Shown piece after piece: positions 45,468 through 57,259 of a stretch of DNA of 64,000 nucleotides. The DNA lies in assembly GCA_026018925.1 (NCBI GenBank), contig JAKSZU010000002.1:53710337-53774336 (forward strand), read 5' to 3'. Within the stretch, counting starts at the first letter, position 1, and each line of letters starts with the position of its first letter. The stretch comes from Tupaia tana. Lineage: Eukaryota > Chordata > Mammalia > Scandentia > Tupaiidae. The notes under the pieces were generated by a model that was given only the letters and a program-made list of their open reading frames with translations, did not search any database and had not been told where the DNA came from. Position numbers and translations under genes: made by a program.

Positions 45468-45617
45468 GAAACAAACAAACAAAAAGAAACCACAAAAAAT
45501 TATGAAATATTTAAAAATCTTGGCCACTTAGTAGGCTATGAACCAAGTCATAATAAATTTAATGAAACTGGTATCATGTAAACAACATTTTCTGTTGTTT
45601 TAAAATTTGACAATTTG

Positions 45618-45856
45618 AGGGACCAGTAGATGGTGGAATGGCTACATCGCTGAACTCTCACATGGCTGACTGCGGTCCTCTGGCAGCTTGAAACTCACAC
45701 TGTGCGTGTGCATGAGCGCCCAAAATCCTAAGAGGAGAATGGAGGAGAAGGATTGCTGCGTGGCCATCCCCTCTGGGGGTGACGTCTCTCTTTCTGTGGC
45801 TGTCTCTGTCTTTTTGGCAAGTGCACATACCCTCTAGCAAAAAATCTCTCTTAAAG
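45618..45856 (+). mobile_element. SINE-A, long form
   Basis: 'gggaccagtagatggtggaa' to 'accctctagcaaaaaatctc'. The B-box area is deleted ('gactgcggtcctctggcagc'). Confidence 0.94.
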
Positions 45857-45866
45857 AAAATTACAG

Positions 45867-46129
45867 GGAACCAGCAGTTAGCGTAATGGCTATGTCACTG
45901 GACTCCCACGTAGTCGACCGCGATTCGCGTCCCGTACCCGGTGGCTTAAAACTCACACTGGGTGCGTGTGCGTGCGTTCCCAAGATCCCGAGAGGAGAAT
46001 GGAGGAGAAGGGATTGCGGCGTGACCATCCCCCCTGGGGGTGATTTCTCGCTTTCTGTCTCTATGTCTCTGTCTGTCTGTCTGGCGAGCGCACGCGCTCT
46101 ATAGTGAAAAAAACCTCTCTCTCAAAAAA
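45867..46129 (+). mobile_element. SINE-A, long form, young subfamily, perfect TSD
   Basis: Inserted into the A tail of the previous copy: 'aaaattacag' at 45857-45866 and 46130-46139. 'gtagtcgaccgcgattcgcg' and 'ggcgagcgcacgcgctctat' keep many CpG sites, so it is young. Confidence 0.97.
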
Positions 46130-46139
46130 AAAATTACAG

Positions 46140-46617
46140 ATAGAAATCTATAAGAAAATGATTACCAAAACCCTCTCATTCATTTGGGAATTTAAAATGA
46201 TACTGTTAATAACTCATGAATCAAAGAGGAAACTATGGTAATTATAGTATTCTTACGATGATAAAAATATTCCATATTAGACCTTGTCAGATTCCACTAC
46301 AGTTGTACTTAGAGGAAAATATTTAACTCTTATCCTAGAAAGGAAAAAGAGACTCAAAATTATTGAGCATCCAACTCGAAAAGTCAGAAAATGAGCAAGA
46401 GTATATCCAAAGAAAGTAGAAGGAAATAATAAAGCATAGAAACTAACAAAAGTAGAAAACAAATATGTACAAAGGAAAAGCTATTTGAAAAGATGAGTAA
46501 AATACACAAATCACCAACATTGATCAAGAAAAACACAGAGAGGGTATATATTATATTAGGAACGAAAGAGTGATTTTTAACTACAGATTCATAGGAAGTT
46601 AAAAATTAAGAGCACAT
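46140..46617 (+). mobile_element. L1 ORF2 remnant, part 1
   Basis: 'ctacagttgtacttagagga', 'aggaaaagctatttgaaaag' and 'accaacattgatcaagaaaa' follow the L1 ORF2 coding strand. It is full of stops and indels, with no working frame. Confidence 0.85.
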
Positions 46618-46858
46618 TGGATCACCAGGTGGTATGTTAAAGCGGACTGATTCCACATGGCTGACTTGCACTGTTTGTGTCCCAGCCTGGTCTGCTTGGA
46701 AAGTACGCCAGGCCCATGTGCATGCGTGCCCATAATCCCAGAGGAGAACGGAGGAGAAGGGACTGTGACATGGTCATCCTCCCTGGGGGGAATTTCTCAC
46801 TTTCTCTCTCTTTCTTTCTCTCTCGTGAGTGCACGTGCCCTATAACAAAAAGTATTTT
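46618..46858 (+). mobile_element. SINE-A, long form
   Basis: 'ggatcaccaggtggtatgtt' to 'acgtgccctataacaaaaag', lying within L1 ORF2 text that resumes afterwards. Confidence 0.93.
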
Positions 46859-47519
46859 AGAAAGAGTATACTATGAACAATTCTATGCCATTAAATTTGA
46901 AAATGTCAATGAAATGAATTTCATAGAAATATGTGACTTATTACTGATACAAGGAAAAGAAACCTAAATTATCTTACAATCATTAAAAAAATGGATTCAC
47001 CAGTCAAAAACTAATTGTCCCTTCAACAACAACAATAACAACAAAATAAAACTAACAAATACCAGATTCAGATGATTTTAGAGGAAAAAAAATACTGATG
47101 TTTTTTAGACAAATTACTCCCTCCTCCTCCAAAAAAAAAAAAAAAAATCAGAATAAGAAATAGGAAAGCACTAGGATAATATTATTACCAAAATCAGAAA
47201 AGGATAGTAGAAAATTAGGGACTAATCTCAGGTGTAACTAGAAGTATAAAAATCCTAAACAAAATATCAACAAACCACATTCAACAGTGCATCAAATACA
47301 GCATGGCTAATCAGGATTTCTATCAGTAATGCAAGGATAATTTAACTTCAGAAAACTAATGACAGCAGTTCCTCCATTATCAGATTAAAAGTGAAAACTC
47401 CTATGAGTTTATCAATGGACCTGGATAAAACATGCTGTTATTTTTAACACTTATGATTAAAAAAGAAATTCTTTCTGAAGCTAACTAAAAAGTATTTACC
47501 AAAACCTAATATTAAGTGT
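46859..47519 (+). mobile_element. L1 ORF2 remnant, part 2
   Basis: 'gagtatactatgaacaattc', 'tcctaaacaaaatatcaaca' and 'tctatcagtaatgcaaggat' match ORF2 in order. Stops throughout. Confidence 0.88.
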
Positions 47520-48105
47520 TGAGGACAGAAATCTGACTGATTTTTCCTACTTCCCAGATTCCTTCCAGAGGGCCTGGGGTAAGAAATGCCTGTAAACATT
47601 AATAGACCTTTTTGGCCCAGATAACAGGATTCGTCCTACATCCTATCCCTAGCATATCTTTGTGATGGGTGAGTCATGTGCACGAACATTAACAGACCAT
47701 TGGACTCATTGATAACCGGACTCTTCCCACATCCTGTCCTTGAGACAATGTCTTGTGAAGTATACAAGTCCCCTTATCTCTGTTAAAGTACGCTCTTTGT
47801 TAATGCCTTTCAGAAACACAGGCGTTCCTTTCCAATCACCAACCTGAGAACTGTAAAACTCACCTAAGGCTTACAGGTCCCCACTTCCAGATGGCCTACC
47901 TTTTTGGGCTGGACTAATGAAGAAAACTCTTTTCACTAAATTCTAAATTTGCCTCTCACTCTCAAAATCAAACAAAAGGAACCTCTGTATCTAATCACCC
48001 TGAGAAAGGCATGTTTACCTTAGTCTGGGTTGATCACACATATTTGTGTTTAAAATTAAATAGCATTAATTATTATTTCTGCAGAGTTGGTTATTTTCGT
48101 TAACA
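47520..48105. mobile_element. Solo LTR, probably class I ERV, inserted in L1
   Basis: 586 bp that start TG and end CA, flanked by the 4-bp word 'gtgt' at 47516-47519 and 48106-48109. L1 ORF2 text is broken exactly here and continues on the other side. A 4-bp duplication fits class I ERVs. Only one LTR and no internal genes remain; I cannot name the family. Confidence 0.7.
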
Positions 48106-48530
48106 GTGTCATAAGACACTGTTAGCAGTCTTTTCTTTAACAATCAATAACAAGCTAGGGATATATGCTATTTCTGCTTCTTCCAACATTGTCCTGCAAG
48201 TTCTACTGAGTGGTAGGAAAAGGAAAATAAATAAAAGATTAAAGATTAAAAAGGAAAAGCTAAAACTTATAATTATTTACAGATCATGTGACTGGCTAAA
48301 TTAAAAAAACTAAGAAAAATGCAAATAAGTTACTGAAAATGGTAAGAGGCTTCAACGACTTATAATATTATCTACAGATGATGTAATTGGTTACAAAGAA
48401 CCTAAGAGAAATACACGTAAGTTACCAGAACTGATGAAGATGTTCCTGCAAACTGTCAAATATTAGTACAATATGAAAAATTATGTTTGGGTGCACCAGC
48501 AACAGTTAGACAACGTAAGAAAAGAACACT
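48106..48530 (+). mobile_element. L1 ORF2 remnant, part 3
   Basis: 'caacattgtcctgcaagttc', 'tatttacagatcatgtgact' (the L1 'ttgcagatgacatg' region) and 'caccagcaacagttagacaa' continue ORF2. Degenerate. Confidence 0.82.
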
Positions 48531-48995
48531 GTGCTTATTTTTCTTGACCTTGAAGATGTCCTGATCTTCAACAGGCACCTCACCCAGATAAGTATAGGAT
48601 GATAAAAAAATAATTAAGAAAAACAAGTAACCTAATTATATTGCAAAGCTCTGAGAAGCAGGGAAGACTTAGAGGATTCCTCTCTATTCTATGATTCTCA
48701 TGGAAAAATTCCACTTTAACAAAATGAGGCATTGTAAATGGGGTTACCTTGAACTGTGGTGAATCACACATTACTGGAAAAGAAACACAAGCAGGAAGTT
48801 CCATGCCTCTGTAAATCAGACTATGCCTTAAAGGAAAAATAAGGTTGATACCTTCTCTCCTACATAGCTCATAACAAAGATGGCTAAAACCAGTTCTCCA
48901 AAAGGGTGTCCCCCCACAGCAGGAAGGAGGTAGGTGTGGTGAAGGAGGACATAGGTCAAGAGGTAAGCTGAGAGAGAGGGCTAAAAAACGTTTTT
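48531..48995. other. Intron sequence, no recognised feature
   Basis: May hold more decayed L1; not clear. Confidence 0.4.
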
Positions 48996-49249
48996 TCTTT
49001 TTTTTTTTTTTGAGAGATTTTTGCTAAGGGTGTATGTTTTCGCCCAAGAGATAGAGAGACAGAAAGTGAGAAATCACACCCAGGGTGGATGGCCATGCTG
49101 CAATACCTTCTCCTCCATTTTCCTCCTGGGATCATGGACACACACACACGCATACCCAGTGTGAGTTTGAAGTCCCCAGGTCCAGGACTTGAACCACGGT
49201 TGGTCATGTGGGAGTCCAGTGACATAAACACTATGCCATCTGCTGGTCG
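48996..49249 (-). mobile_element. SINE-A, long form
   Basis: T-rich start then 'gagagatttttgctaagggt', ending 'atgccatctgctggtcg'. Reverse B-box text 'acttgaaccacggttggtca'. Confidence 0.95.
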
Positions 49250-49650
49250 CAAGAGTTAAGAAATTCTTAAATACTTGGTTCTTTATCTGTGTGAAGAGAC
49301 TTAGAATTACTAGGAAAAAACCTGCTGCACTTTCACTACAATCAAGCACTGGGTGACATTTAGATTCTAAGAGCTACTTGATCTGGTTGAGACCCGTACA
49401 TTCTTATTCTCTATATCTATCAGCATGGGGCCTGGGCTACTTGTGTACTCACAATCTTAGGAAAGTACACCATGACACATACAATTTTTTTTACTGAGAT
49501 ATTGATTTATTATTATTATTATTTCTGATAATGTGACAATGAAAATGTGATAAAACTGGAGAACTTCCAACAATCACTTGGATTTCACTGGGTGAGTCAC
49601 TCAATGAAAACAAGGTTACCTCAAAATACTACAGTATGATGCTGTTATGC
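49250..49650. other. Intron sequence, no recognised feature
   Basis: A short ATT run near 49508; nothing else recognised. Confidence 0.5.
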
Positions 49651-49873
49651 TTTTTTTTTAAGTTTACCTTATATATGTATTTATTCTGAGAGAGAGAAAA
49701 AGCAAGAGAGGGAGAAGCATCCAATAGGATTCTCACAATGTGACCCATCCCCAGCGCCAGCTAACCTAGATCACATGTATGCTCATGCCTAGCCAATAGA
49801 AGGCCTCGGGCCACAAACCCAGGACCTACCCATGTGGCTCTGGTTGTGTTACCACTGTGCCACCATCTGGCAC
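49651..49873 (-). mobile_element. SINE-B
   Basis: T run, 'agtttaccttatatatgtat', AG tract, 'ccacaaacccaggacctacc' and 'gttaccactgtgccaccatc' in the reverse family order. Confidence 0.87.
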
Positions 49874-49895
49874 CAATGTTGCTTTTGAAAAAACA

Positions 49896-50150
49896 GGGGC
49901 CAGCAGATGGCATAGTGGTTATGTCACTGGGCTCCCAAATGACTGACTGTGGTTCGACTCTCAAACCCAGTGGCTTGGAAATCAAACCAGGTGTGTGCGT
50001 ATGCCCAAGATCCTAGAAGGAGAATAGAGGAGAAGAGAGACTGCAGTGTGGCTATCCCTCTTGAGGGATGATTTCTTACTTTCCATCTCATTGTCTCTGC
50101 CTCTCTCTCTCTGGCAAGAACACATGCCCTAAGGCAAAAAATCTTTTTTT
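49896..50150 (+). mobile_element. SINE-A, long form
   Basis: Head 'ggggccagcagatggcatag', B box 'gtggttcgactctc', end 'acatgccctaaggcaaaaaa'. Confidence 0.94.
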
Positions 50151-50199
50151 TTTTTAAAGAAAATATGCTAAAACCTAATTCAGTGGAAACAACAGAAAT

Positions 50200-50470
50200 G
50201 AGCAAAGACAGAAGACTGATTTCCTATTTAATTGATTAAATAAATTATAGTACATTCCTGTAATGGAGTATTTTACAGTACTAAAATTGTATTGTGATAT
50301 AAATTTACTGACATGGAAAAATATATTTTCATCGTACACTGCTAAGTTTAAAAAAATAAATGTTAAATACAATTTGAAATTATTCTTACAAATTTCTAAA
50401 TTTGCACAAGGAAAGGATATTGAACAAAATGTTATAATATATGCAGTTACCTCTGTATGAAGAAATAACA
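50200..50470 (+). mobile_element. L1 3' UTR fragment
   Basis: 'aaattatagtacattcctgt', 'aatggagtattttacagtac' and 'tttactgacatggaaaaata' follow sense L1 3' UTR. Confidence 0.75.
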
Positions 50471-50628
50471 GGTGACTTGTTTATACTTTGTACTTTTCTG
50501 CATTTCTAAGGACTCTACACTATAGTTCAAACAAATGTGAATATTAGTTAAATATTACAACGCAAATACCTAGAGTTCTAGCTATATAGCCCACATTTTT
50601 GGACGTCTTGAAAACATTCACAAACTCA

Positions 50629-50828
50629 GGTCCAGCGGGTGACACTGTGATTGAGGTGCTGGACTCCCACATGGCTGACTGCAGTTAGAGTCCCGAACCT
50701 GGCAGCTTGCTTTCTTACTTTCTCTTTCTCTCTCTCTCTGTTCCTCTCTGGGCAAATTAAAATAAAATAAATGAATAAATAAATAAAGTTAAATTAAAAA
50801 ATTCTTTAAAAAAGAAAAAATATAAAAA
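50629..50828 (+). mobile_element. SINE-A, short form
   Basis: Head 'ggtccagcgggtgacactgt', junction 'ggcagcttgctttcttactt', tail rich in AATAAATAAATAAA. Decayed TSD 'attcacaaactcag' / 'atttacaaactaag'. Confidence 0.93.
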
Positions 50829-50842
50829 AAATTTACAAACTA

Positions 50843-52202
50843 AGTATAGTTTCATGATGGTCAAAATAACCAACAAAACCAAAGTGCCCTGCTGATGATT
50901 ATACTGGACGGTAACCTTTTCTTGCTCTTGTTTTCCACCAGGCACATGGCCTGGGGTCTATCAGTGCCCATGGGAGACACTGAGAAGGTTTAGAGCCATC
51001 CCAGGAAGGCACCTTACTTTCCTTGACTTACTGTTGCACCATTCGTAAAGAATAACACAGAACCCAGCTCAGCATCTGGGGCAGCAGGACATGGATGAGA
51101 ATTCTGGGAATAAACGAAAATTCTATTTATCACCTTTGTAACATCACTTACCCACTCTGCCACTTGCTCTGGCTACGAAGCTTGGCTTCCAAGCCATCCA
51201 TGTCAGTACTCGAGGACTTTCAATCTCCCGCTGTCCCCACATGATCTCCAGACAGGCTGGTGCACACCTCCACTCGGCTATCCATGTTCTCACATCTTGC
51301 CCTTGTGGCAGCCCCCATGCGACCCTTGCCTCCCTTTCAGCCTCAGGCCTGCATTGGTCTCCCTCTTTTCAGTCTCTTAGCTTACTACCAGCACTTGATC
51401 ATCTCAGGGGAGCGTTCACTTTTACTGTTGTCTGTGCTTGGCAATGTCTTTTAAGAGTTGGTGCCAAGAATCTCTTTGAGTCTCCACATCACCTTCTCCT
51501 AGCTCCTAGCACAAGTTTGCAATATAGCAGGTCCTCAAATCTAGACTGATCTTCGAAGGTACGGCGACTTCGCTGGCACTTTGCCTGACACTAATTTTGT
51601 GTGCCATCTCTCCCTTCAGGTTCCTGTCTATCTGCTTTTTTCTGTCTGTTAGTCTTATATTTAAGAGCAGAGAATGGCATTTTTTGGCTCAGTCTCCTCA
51701 GTTTATATATACATAACTTCCTCTGATACCTCTAGGCTTCATTTAGCTGCACTGACAGATGGCAAATCATTAATACGGACAATTTGCAGTGGAGCCCGGT
51801 CCTCTCGCCGGTCTGCACGGAGGCATCCAGGCACTCTGAGGGTGCTGCACCCTCTGTGCCCATATCCATGGAGGATTCTGGTTCTTTCCTTTCCTCCCTA
51901 ATTCGTCTCATTTTCCATGACTTTGGTGGGCTGTGTTACACATTCACTTATTCACCCACTCATTCAACGCCTAGTTACTTAGCACCTTCTATGTGCCAGG
52001 CACTGCTACTTAAACTCACAGTTGTATGTCTCCTTTCCCCAATGACACTGGAAGCTCTCTGACGGTAAAGGTTGTCTGCTACAATTAAACTGCCACCAGA
52101 GAATCCGCAGTGCATTCTGGGAGTGTTTGGAAAATGTGTAACTGAGTGACTGCAGTGAGAAAGAGAGAAGGAATAAAGCAGAGTGCTGCAGTTCTCGCTC
52201 TC
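50843..52202. other. Intron sequence with weak L2/MIR pieces
   Basis: 'ctcctagctcctagcacaag' (51503) and 'tatgtgccaggcactgctac' (51991) look like L2 and MIR ends. No gene recognised. Confidence 0.45.
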
Positions 52203-52507
52203 TTTTTAAAATGAATTTATTTAATTTTATATTATTTATTAATATTTTTTAATTTGAAGAGGCAGAGAGAGAGAGAGAGAGAGAGAGAAGAGGAGAGAAA
52301 GGGTAAGAAAGAAAGGCACTATGTCCAGGACTCAAACTGTGGTTGACCATGTGGGAGTCCAATGCCTTAACCACCACGTCACCCACTGGTCCCATTTATT
52401 TTATTTTATTTTATTTTATTTTATTTTATTTTATTTTATTTTACTTATTGTTATTTTTTATTTTGATGAGAGAGAGGAAGAGAAAGGGAAAGTGAGAAAG
52501 CAAGAGG
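52203..52507 (-). mobile_element. SINE-A short-type composite with (ATTTT)n
   Basis: The left unit (52206-52393) is a reverse short copy: AT-rich tail, AG tract, then 'tccaggactcaaactgtggt' and 'cacccactggtccc'. The pentanucleotide array follows, then an AG-rich piece like another tail. The whole is flanked by 'gctgcagttctcgctc' / 'gctgcagttttcactc', a probable TSD. Confidence 0.75.
52394..52443. repeat. (ATTTT)n microsatellite, about 10 units
   Basis: Nearly perfect TTTTA repeats over about 50 bases inside the composite SINE. Confidence 0.95.
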
Positions 52508-53549
52508 GCTGCAGTTTTCACTCCATCACTCTCCCTGCTGTGGCTTGACTACAGAGGAGTAAAAGACAAGAAAAAATTCTGACTCTGGCCGAGTGAGTGG
52601 AGCCATCATTCCTTTCTGAGCCTCTATCCAGACCAAATGAGACAGTGGCATATGTGAACACGTTCCAGTTGAAGAATACTTTGCAAATACGAAGCATCAT
52701 CCCATTGTGATAGAAGTCATCCATACCTCACTGTGAAAAGTTAGATTCCAAACAATAAGCAATCAAATCATCCCATTTTGCAAGCTCCTGCAACCAACAG
52801 CAAAAAAAAAGCTGACAGCCCAGTGGAAAGAAAAAATGAGCAAGAACAGCCGCACCCCCAAAGAGAGAACAAACCCACACTGCTTGGAGAAAGAAATCCT
52901 CTAATTGCCTCCACACTCCTCTTGCTAACTTCCATCTGCTTGCATTTAAGGAAACCCAACTACTGGCTCTTTGCAGCTGTGGAGAAGAAAGGCGATGTGG
53001 CCAGAGTGCCTGGATGGCAGCAGACAGCTACCAACAGGGAGGGTGGAAAGCCCACAAGCAAGGCTCAGTTGCAATCCTAACAAGTGTAATGTGTATCATG
53101 TAAAACCAAGCAGATACACTCCTGGTTGTGAGAGAACAAGGAGGAGGGACGGATGGCATTCTCAGGAGGGAGGTGGCAGTAGCCTGCGTGGGCGGAAATG
53201 CAGCTGAGGTCTTCTCATCAAAGCAGCCTCTGAGCCTCCCCATGCAGAGTTGCAAGGGGCCCAGGCTGCAATTAGGTTTCTCCTTAGGAAGTGACTGGAA
53301 ACATAGGCACCCACATTCCTTAGCGTGGAGTAACAAAGCCTCCCTTGGCAAAATATCCAAGTGGCAATCTTAGTATTAAGGAACACCAACTTTTTAATTT
53401 CAATCTCATTTTGAGACTTTCAGGGCTTCCTACTTCCCATTCTTGGGACCTTACTGTGCCTCCATAATCTCAAAGGACTCCCTGAAGAGCAACTAGGTGG
53501 TATAGTTTTAAAAAAGTCAACAACACAGTGTCTTGGAAAACAGAGAGTT
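52508..53549. other. Intron sequence, no recognised feature
   Basis: Overlapping frames of 100-110 codons on both strands (52778-53080, 53028-53360) have no family signature. Confidence 0.5.
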
Positions 53550-53860
53550 CATTTTCAGATAATGAAACTGCAGTGCAGAAACGCAGAGAAACAAGATGTG
53601 TTCACACCATCAGCTAGTGGCAGGGTAGGGCCTGAAGGCACAGCCTTCACACATCTACAACGTACCCTGCATAGGACAGAAAGAGGAAACCAGCACCTAG
53701 GAGCACTTGCTATGTGCCAGAGACAAAGCTTCATTACTTTGCTTGAGTTCCAACATTACGACAATCCCAGGGCTGGGCTTAAAGAAGTTCAGCAACTTTC
53801 AAAGTCTCGTAGCCAGTTATGGTGCAGTTTGGATGCATGTCCATGTCTAATTGCAAAGTC
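53550..53860 (-). repeat. Two MIR fragments
   Basis: 'tttcagataatgaaactgca' and 'accatcagctagtggcaggg' (first), and 'cacttgctatgtgccagaga' and 'gtctcgtagccagttatggt' (second) are in reverse MIR order. Confidence 0.7.
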
Positions 53861-54599
53861 TGCTCTTCCTTTTAGCCCTTTCTGCTTGGAGATTTCAGGG
53901 TGAAGGAAGCTGATGGAGCACTTAACTCATGAGGTTGCTTCCTCTCTGGGGCTCTGTATTCTACTCATGGATAACAGAGAGAACTATAACAACATAGATA
54001 TCAGTGAGTCACATGAGCCCCAGGATTCAGTTGGAATTTTGGAAAGCAAAGACGGAAGTCAGTGGGAAAGGTACGTGGCCCGGCCAGCTCACCACCTAAG
54101 CAGTTCCTGCATCACACCATGGGCAAGTGTGGGTGGCTTAAGTTTTCTACGTAGTGTAAAAATAAATTGATTATGCCCTTTCATGGAAAGAAACGGCTTC
54201 AACATGTAGACTGTATGTATGCAGAATGTTCCTTTGGGTAAATGATAAAAAAGAAATTACCATGGGATCCCACATAAGGGGTCTGGACTGGAAAAGAGCC
54301 TCTGCTTTGGTCCAGCTCCAGCTTCCCACAAGCAGCAGCAGTGAGGAGGCTCCCTGAGCTGTCTGCTGCAGTTGAGGGGCCATCGTGAGAGAGGTTTTGC
54401 TTCTACATCTGGGTTTCTGTGTTCTCTTAAGACCTCACTAGTTTACATTAGTTACTTACATCTCCAAGTAATCTCTATGCTGGCTTGCTATTTTTAAGGT
54501 TAAAATTCAACTGAGTCTCAAATTTGTCTCTTTGGAGCAGATATCAGTGAGATAGACATCTGAAAATAGCTAGTGTAATGTGTCCATGGCTTGATGGTT
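53861..54599. other. Intron sequence, no recognised feature
   Basis: Nothing recognised. Confidence 0.5.
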
Positions 54600-54785
54600 G
54601 ACAAAGTTTGCTTCTGTTGAAATCTTTCCTCTCCCAACATTTTATTATGAAAAATTTCAAACATAAAGATTTAACAATTCTGCATTGCATATCCATGCAC
54701 TTACCAGCTAGCTTCTAACAATATTACAACAGATTTGCTTTATCGCTAGCTATTCACCTATCCATACTGTAAAACTTTTAACTAC
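54600..54785 (-). mobile_element. L1-type fragment
   Basis: 'ttttattatgaaaaatttca', 'cacttaccagctagcttcta' and 'tgctttatcgctagctattc' follow a common old L1 3' sequence. Orientation is less sure. Confidence 0.6.
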
Positions 54786-54844
54786 TCATTTTTCTCCCTT
54801 AGTCTTTATTCTTCCACAGTATAGCTTAGGAGGAAGGCATGCAG

Positions 54845-55010
54845 AAGAGGTGTGAATCCCTGTTTGAGTACTTGCTAGCTGGAAGATGGTATAGGTGTAT
54901 AATTTCTTAGAACTTCAGCTTCCATAGTTATAAAATGTGTGTAACAATGGCTAGTGGTGCTGTGAGGAATAAATGCAATCAGGTATAGGAAAAGACTGGC
55001 ACGCAGTCAA
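54845..55010 (+). repeat. MIR
   Basis: 'gaatccctgtttgagtactt', 'aatttcttagaacttcagct' and 'gctgtgaggaataaatgcaa' follow sense MIR. Confidence 0.75.
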
Positions 55011-55039
55011 TTCCATATGTGGTATTAACACAAAGAATT

Positions 55040-55245
55040 TTCAGTTCCCAGACTATGTCCCTTCTCTTATCAATGAGACAAAATTGAAATAGTGAAAGAA
55101 AACAACAATAATCTAGATAAAGATGAAGCAAAATTGGTAGAATGTCAATCATCAGAGCTGAGGGAAAGCTGCATGGGAGTCCATTACGTTATACGTTTAC
55201 TTTCTTTAGATTTGAGATTTTCCATAATAAAATGACAAAATGTTA
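55040..55245 (+). mobile_element. L1 3' end fragment
   Basis: 'gatgaagcaaaattggtaga' and 'gagattttccataataaaat' match a sense L1 3' end. Confidence 0.75.
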
Positions 55246-56722
55246 AAGAAGCAAATTAGTCACTGGATTTTTTCAGCCCAAAAGGAAAAAATGCTTTATT
55301 TGACAAATTCAATAAAGAAAACCTCTGAGGAGGTACTTATATAAAGTCGTGCTAATAGTGGGGTTAACACGATGCAGGGTTGGGGGTCCCACATCCTCTC
55401 ATGCTCACGGTTATGGGCAGGGTGGGGAGGAGGAAGGAGAAGACTTGGGTAATTGATAAAAGGTCCTCAGGTGATTTGGTTCACTCCTGGGTGAGAAGCC
55501 CTGTGCTGGCAGAAAAGTGTGAAACCACACTTTCCAGCAGATTAATTGTGAGAATAAATGCTTTACATAATGCAAAGCTTGGGCCTCCAGCCAATTTGCA
55601 GGCAGATGACATAGTGTGAGAAGCTTCTGATTTGGCAGAATAAAACTATTTGTAACTGAACAGCTTCCCTCCGTTAAGTCGTGGGTAGGTTAACGAAGGA
55701 CCCAATTAGACTGCCTTCTCCCACATCACTTATCAGCTGTCTAAACTTGTAGAGTGAAGGGGTCCTTTTAGTGGCTTTCAGAATTCAAGAACTGGAGAAA
55801 TTGGGAGGGGAAAAAAAGACAAAACACAAAACCCACCATGGACAATGTTAAATAGAGAAGGAAAAATTTCGTTTCTTTATTTTAAAACAAAATGTCACCC
55901 TCTAGTTCTAATTCCTTCCCTCCTCTGCTGTTGTTCATTCTCTCTTATTCTCTTTTATTGGTAGCTGAAGTCAAGGGAGAGGCTGTGATGGAATCACTGC
56001 ATGATGCAATATGTGCCTGGGAGCCTTCTCAGTAGGGGCAGAAGTGTGTTTTTGTGGGGTGGCATCATGTGGAGGCAACTAGACTGAGCAGGCCAGGCCT
56101 GGGGAGCAAAGCTATCTGCTATTTTAAAGGCTTCCTGGATAAGGCCAAGGAGGAGGAAAAAAGCTCATAACAGAGGGAACCTGCACACAGAGGGTGTGGC
56201 ACATATGAGCACACATCACACACTCTCAAGAGGATCTGGTTGGAGGACATAAAAGCAGTGAAAGTACTTAATGAGAATAAGACAGTGGGGAATGGGGAGG
56301 GTGAAGAGAAGAGGATAGAGAAAGATAGCAAGAGAATAAATAGAGAGGCAGGACGTCAGTGGGAAACAGATACGGCTTATTACCTGTTGATGACATGTAT
56401 AGTATTCTCAACTGGATTGGTCTGAGAAGTATTTCATGATAGGTAAAGTCTTTTTACAAGCAAAATGAGAAATAGTGATTGACTGTTTAAAAAGAATAAT
56501 AATTAGAATAATAATAATAATGATTGGGAAAAACATTGAAAAGATATTGAATGACGAAGTAGGGAGATTAATGTCTCTGTATTGACTGACATGCATGGCA
56601 TTCCCTTTTGAAAAAGCAACGTAATACACTGTAAAGTTATATGTAATCCAATGTAATATAAAGAAGATTATGATGATAATAATAAAAAAAAAAGAGGATC
56701 TGGCAGAACTTTTATACCCATG
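55246..56722. other. Intron sequence, no recognised feature
   Basis: Repeat-poor, with an ATA-rich patch near 56495-56525. Confidence 0.5.
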
Positions 56723-57100
56723 TGTTATGGACTAAATTGTGTCTCCCTAATTGTATGTTAAAGCCCTAATCTCCAGTGTTTAAGTTCCCAATGTTTATTT
56801 AGTGATAGAGTCTTTAAGGAGGTAATTAAGATTAAATAAGGCCATAAAGGTAGGGCCATGACCCAATAGGAATGGTGTTCTTTTAAGAAGAAAAGAGACA
56901 CTAGGCACATATACATACAGAAAAGGCCTTTTAAGGACACAGTAAGAAGGTGGCCATCTGTAAGGCAATGAGTGAGGCCTCCCCAGAAACCAACCCTGCC
57001 AATACCTTGATCTGGGACTTCTAGTCTCTCTACTATGAGAAGATAAGTTTCTGTGGTTTAAGCCATGCATTCTCTAGTATTTAGTTATGGCAGACAAGAC
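56723..57100 (+). mobile_element. MaLR-like solo LTR
   Basis: Starts TGTTATGGACTAAATTGTG; 'agtctttaaggaggtaatta', 'gaaaccaaccctgccaatac' and 'tttctgtggtttaagccatg' follow an MLT1-type LTR in order. No internal region seen. Confidence 0.78.
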
Positions 57101-57259
57101 CAGGCAGAGGTCTTTTCCCTGACATGAATGCCCACCTGAAAGTAACCTTTATCTGTTTCTCTAGTACATGTTATCTGTTCAAGAACACATTCAACCCTTT
57201 TCTTCAGTTATTTTTTTCTAAGTACCTTATAATGGGAAAGAACACAAAGGTGAATTTTC

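Noticed and set aside
2095..46104. Many open frames share a peptide pattern such as VPKIPGGEWRRRDCGVAI
   Set aside because: They all fall inside SINE-A copies and are translations of the same 'gagaggagaatggaggagaagg' block. This is repeat sequence, not a protein family.
48104..48121. Short palindrome 'cagtgtcataagacactg'
   Set aside because: It spans the LTR end, the 4-bp TSD and L1 sequence, so it is a junction coincidence.
46140..48530. Active L1 or endogenous retrovirus genes
   Set aside because: The ORF2 remnant is broken by stops, indels and two insertions. The LTR is solo with no internal genes.
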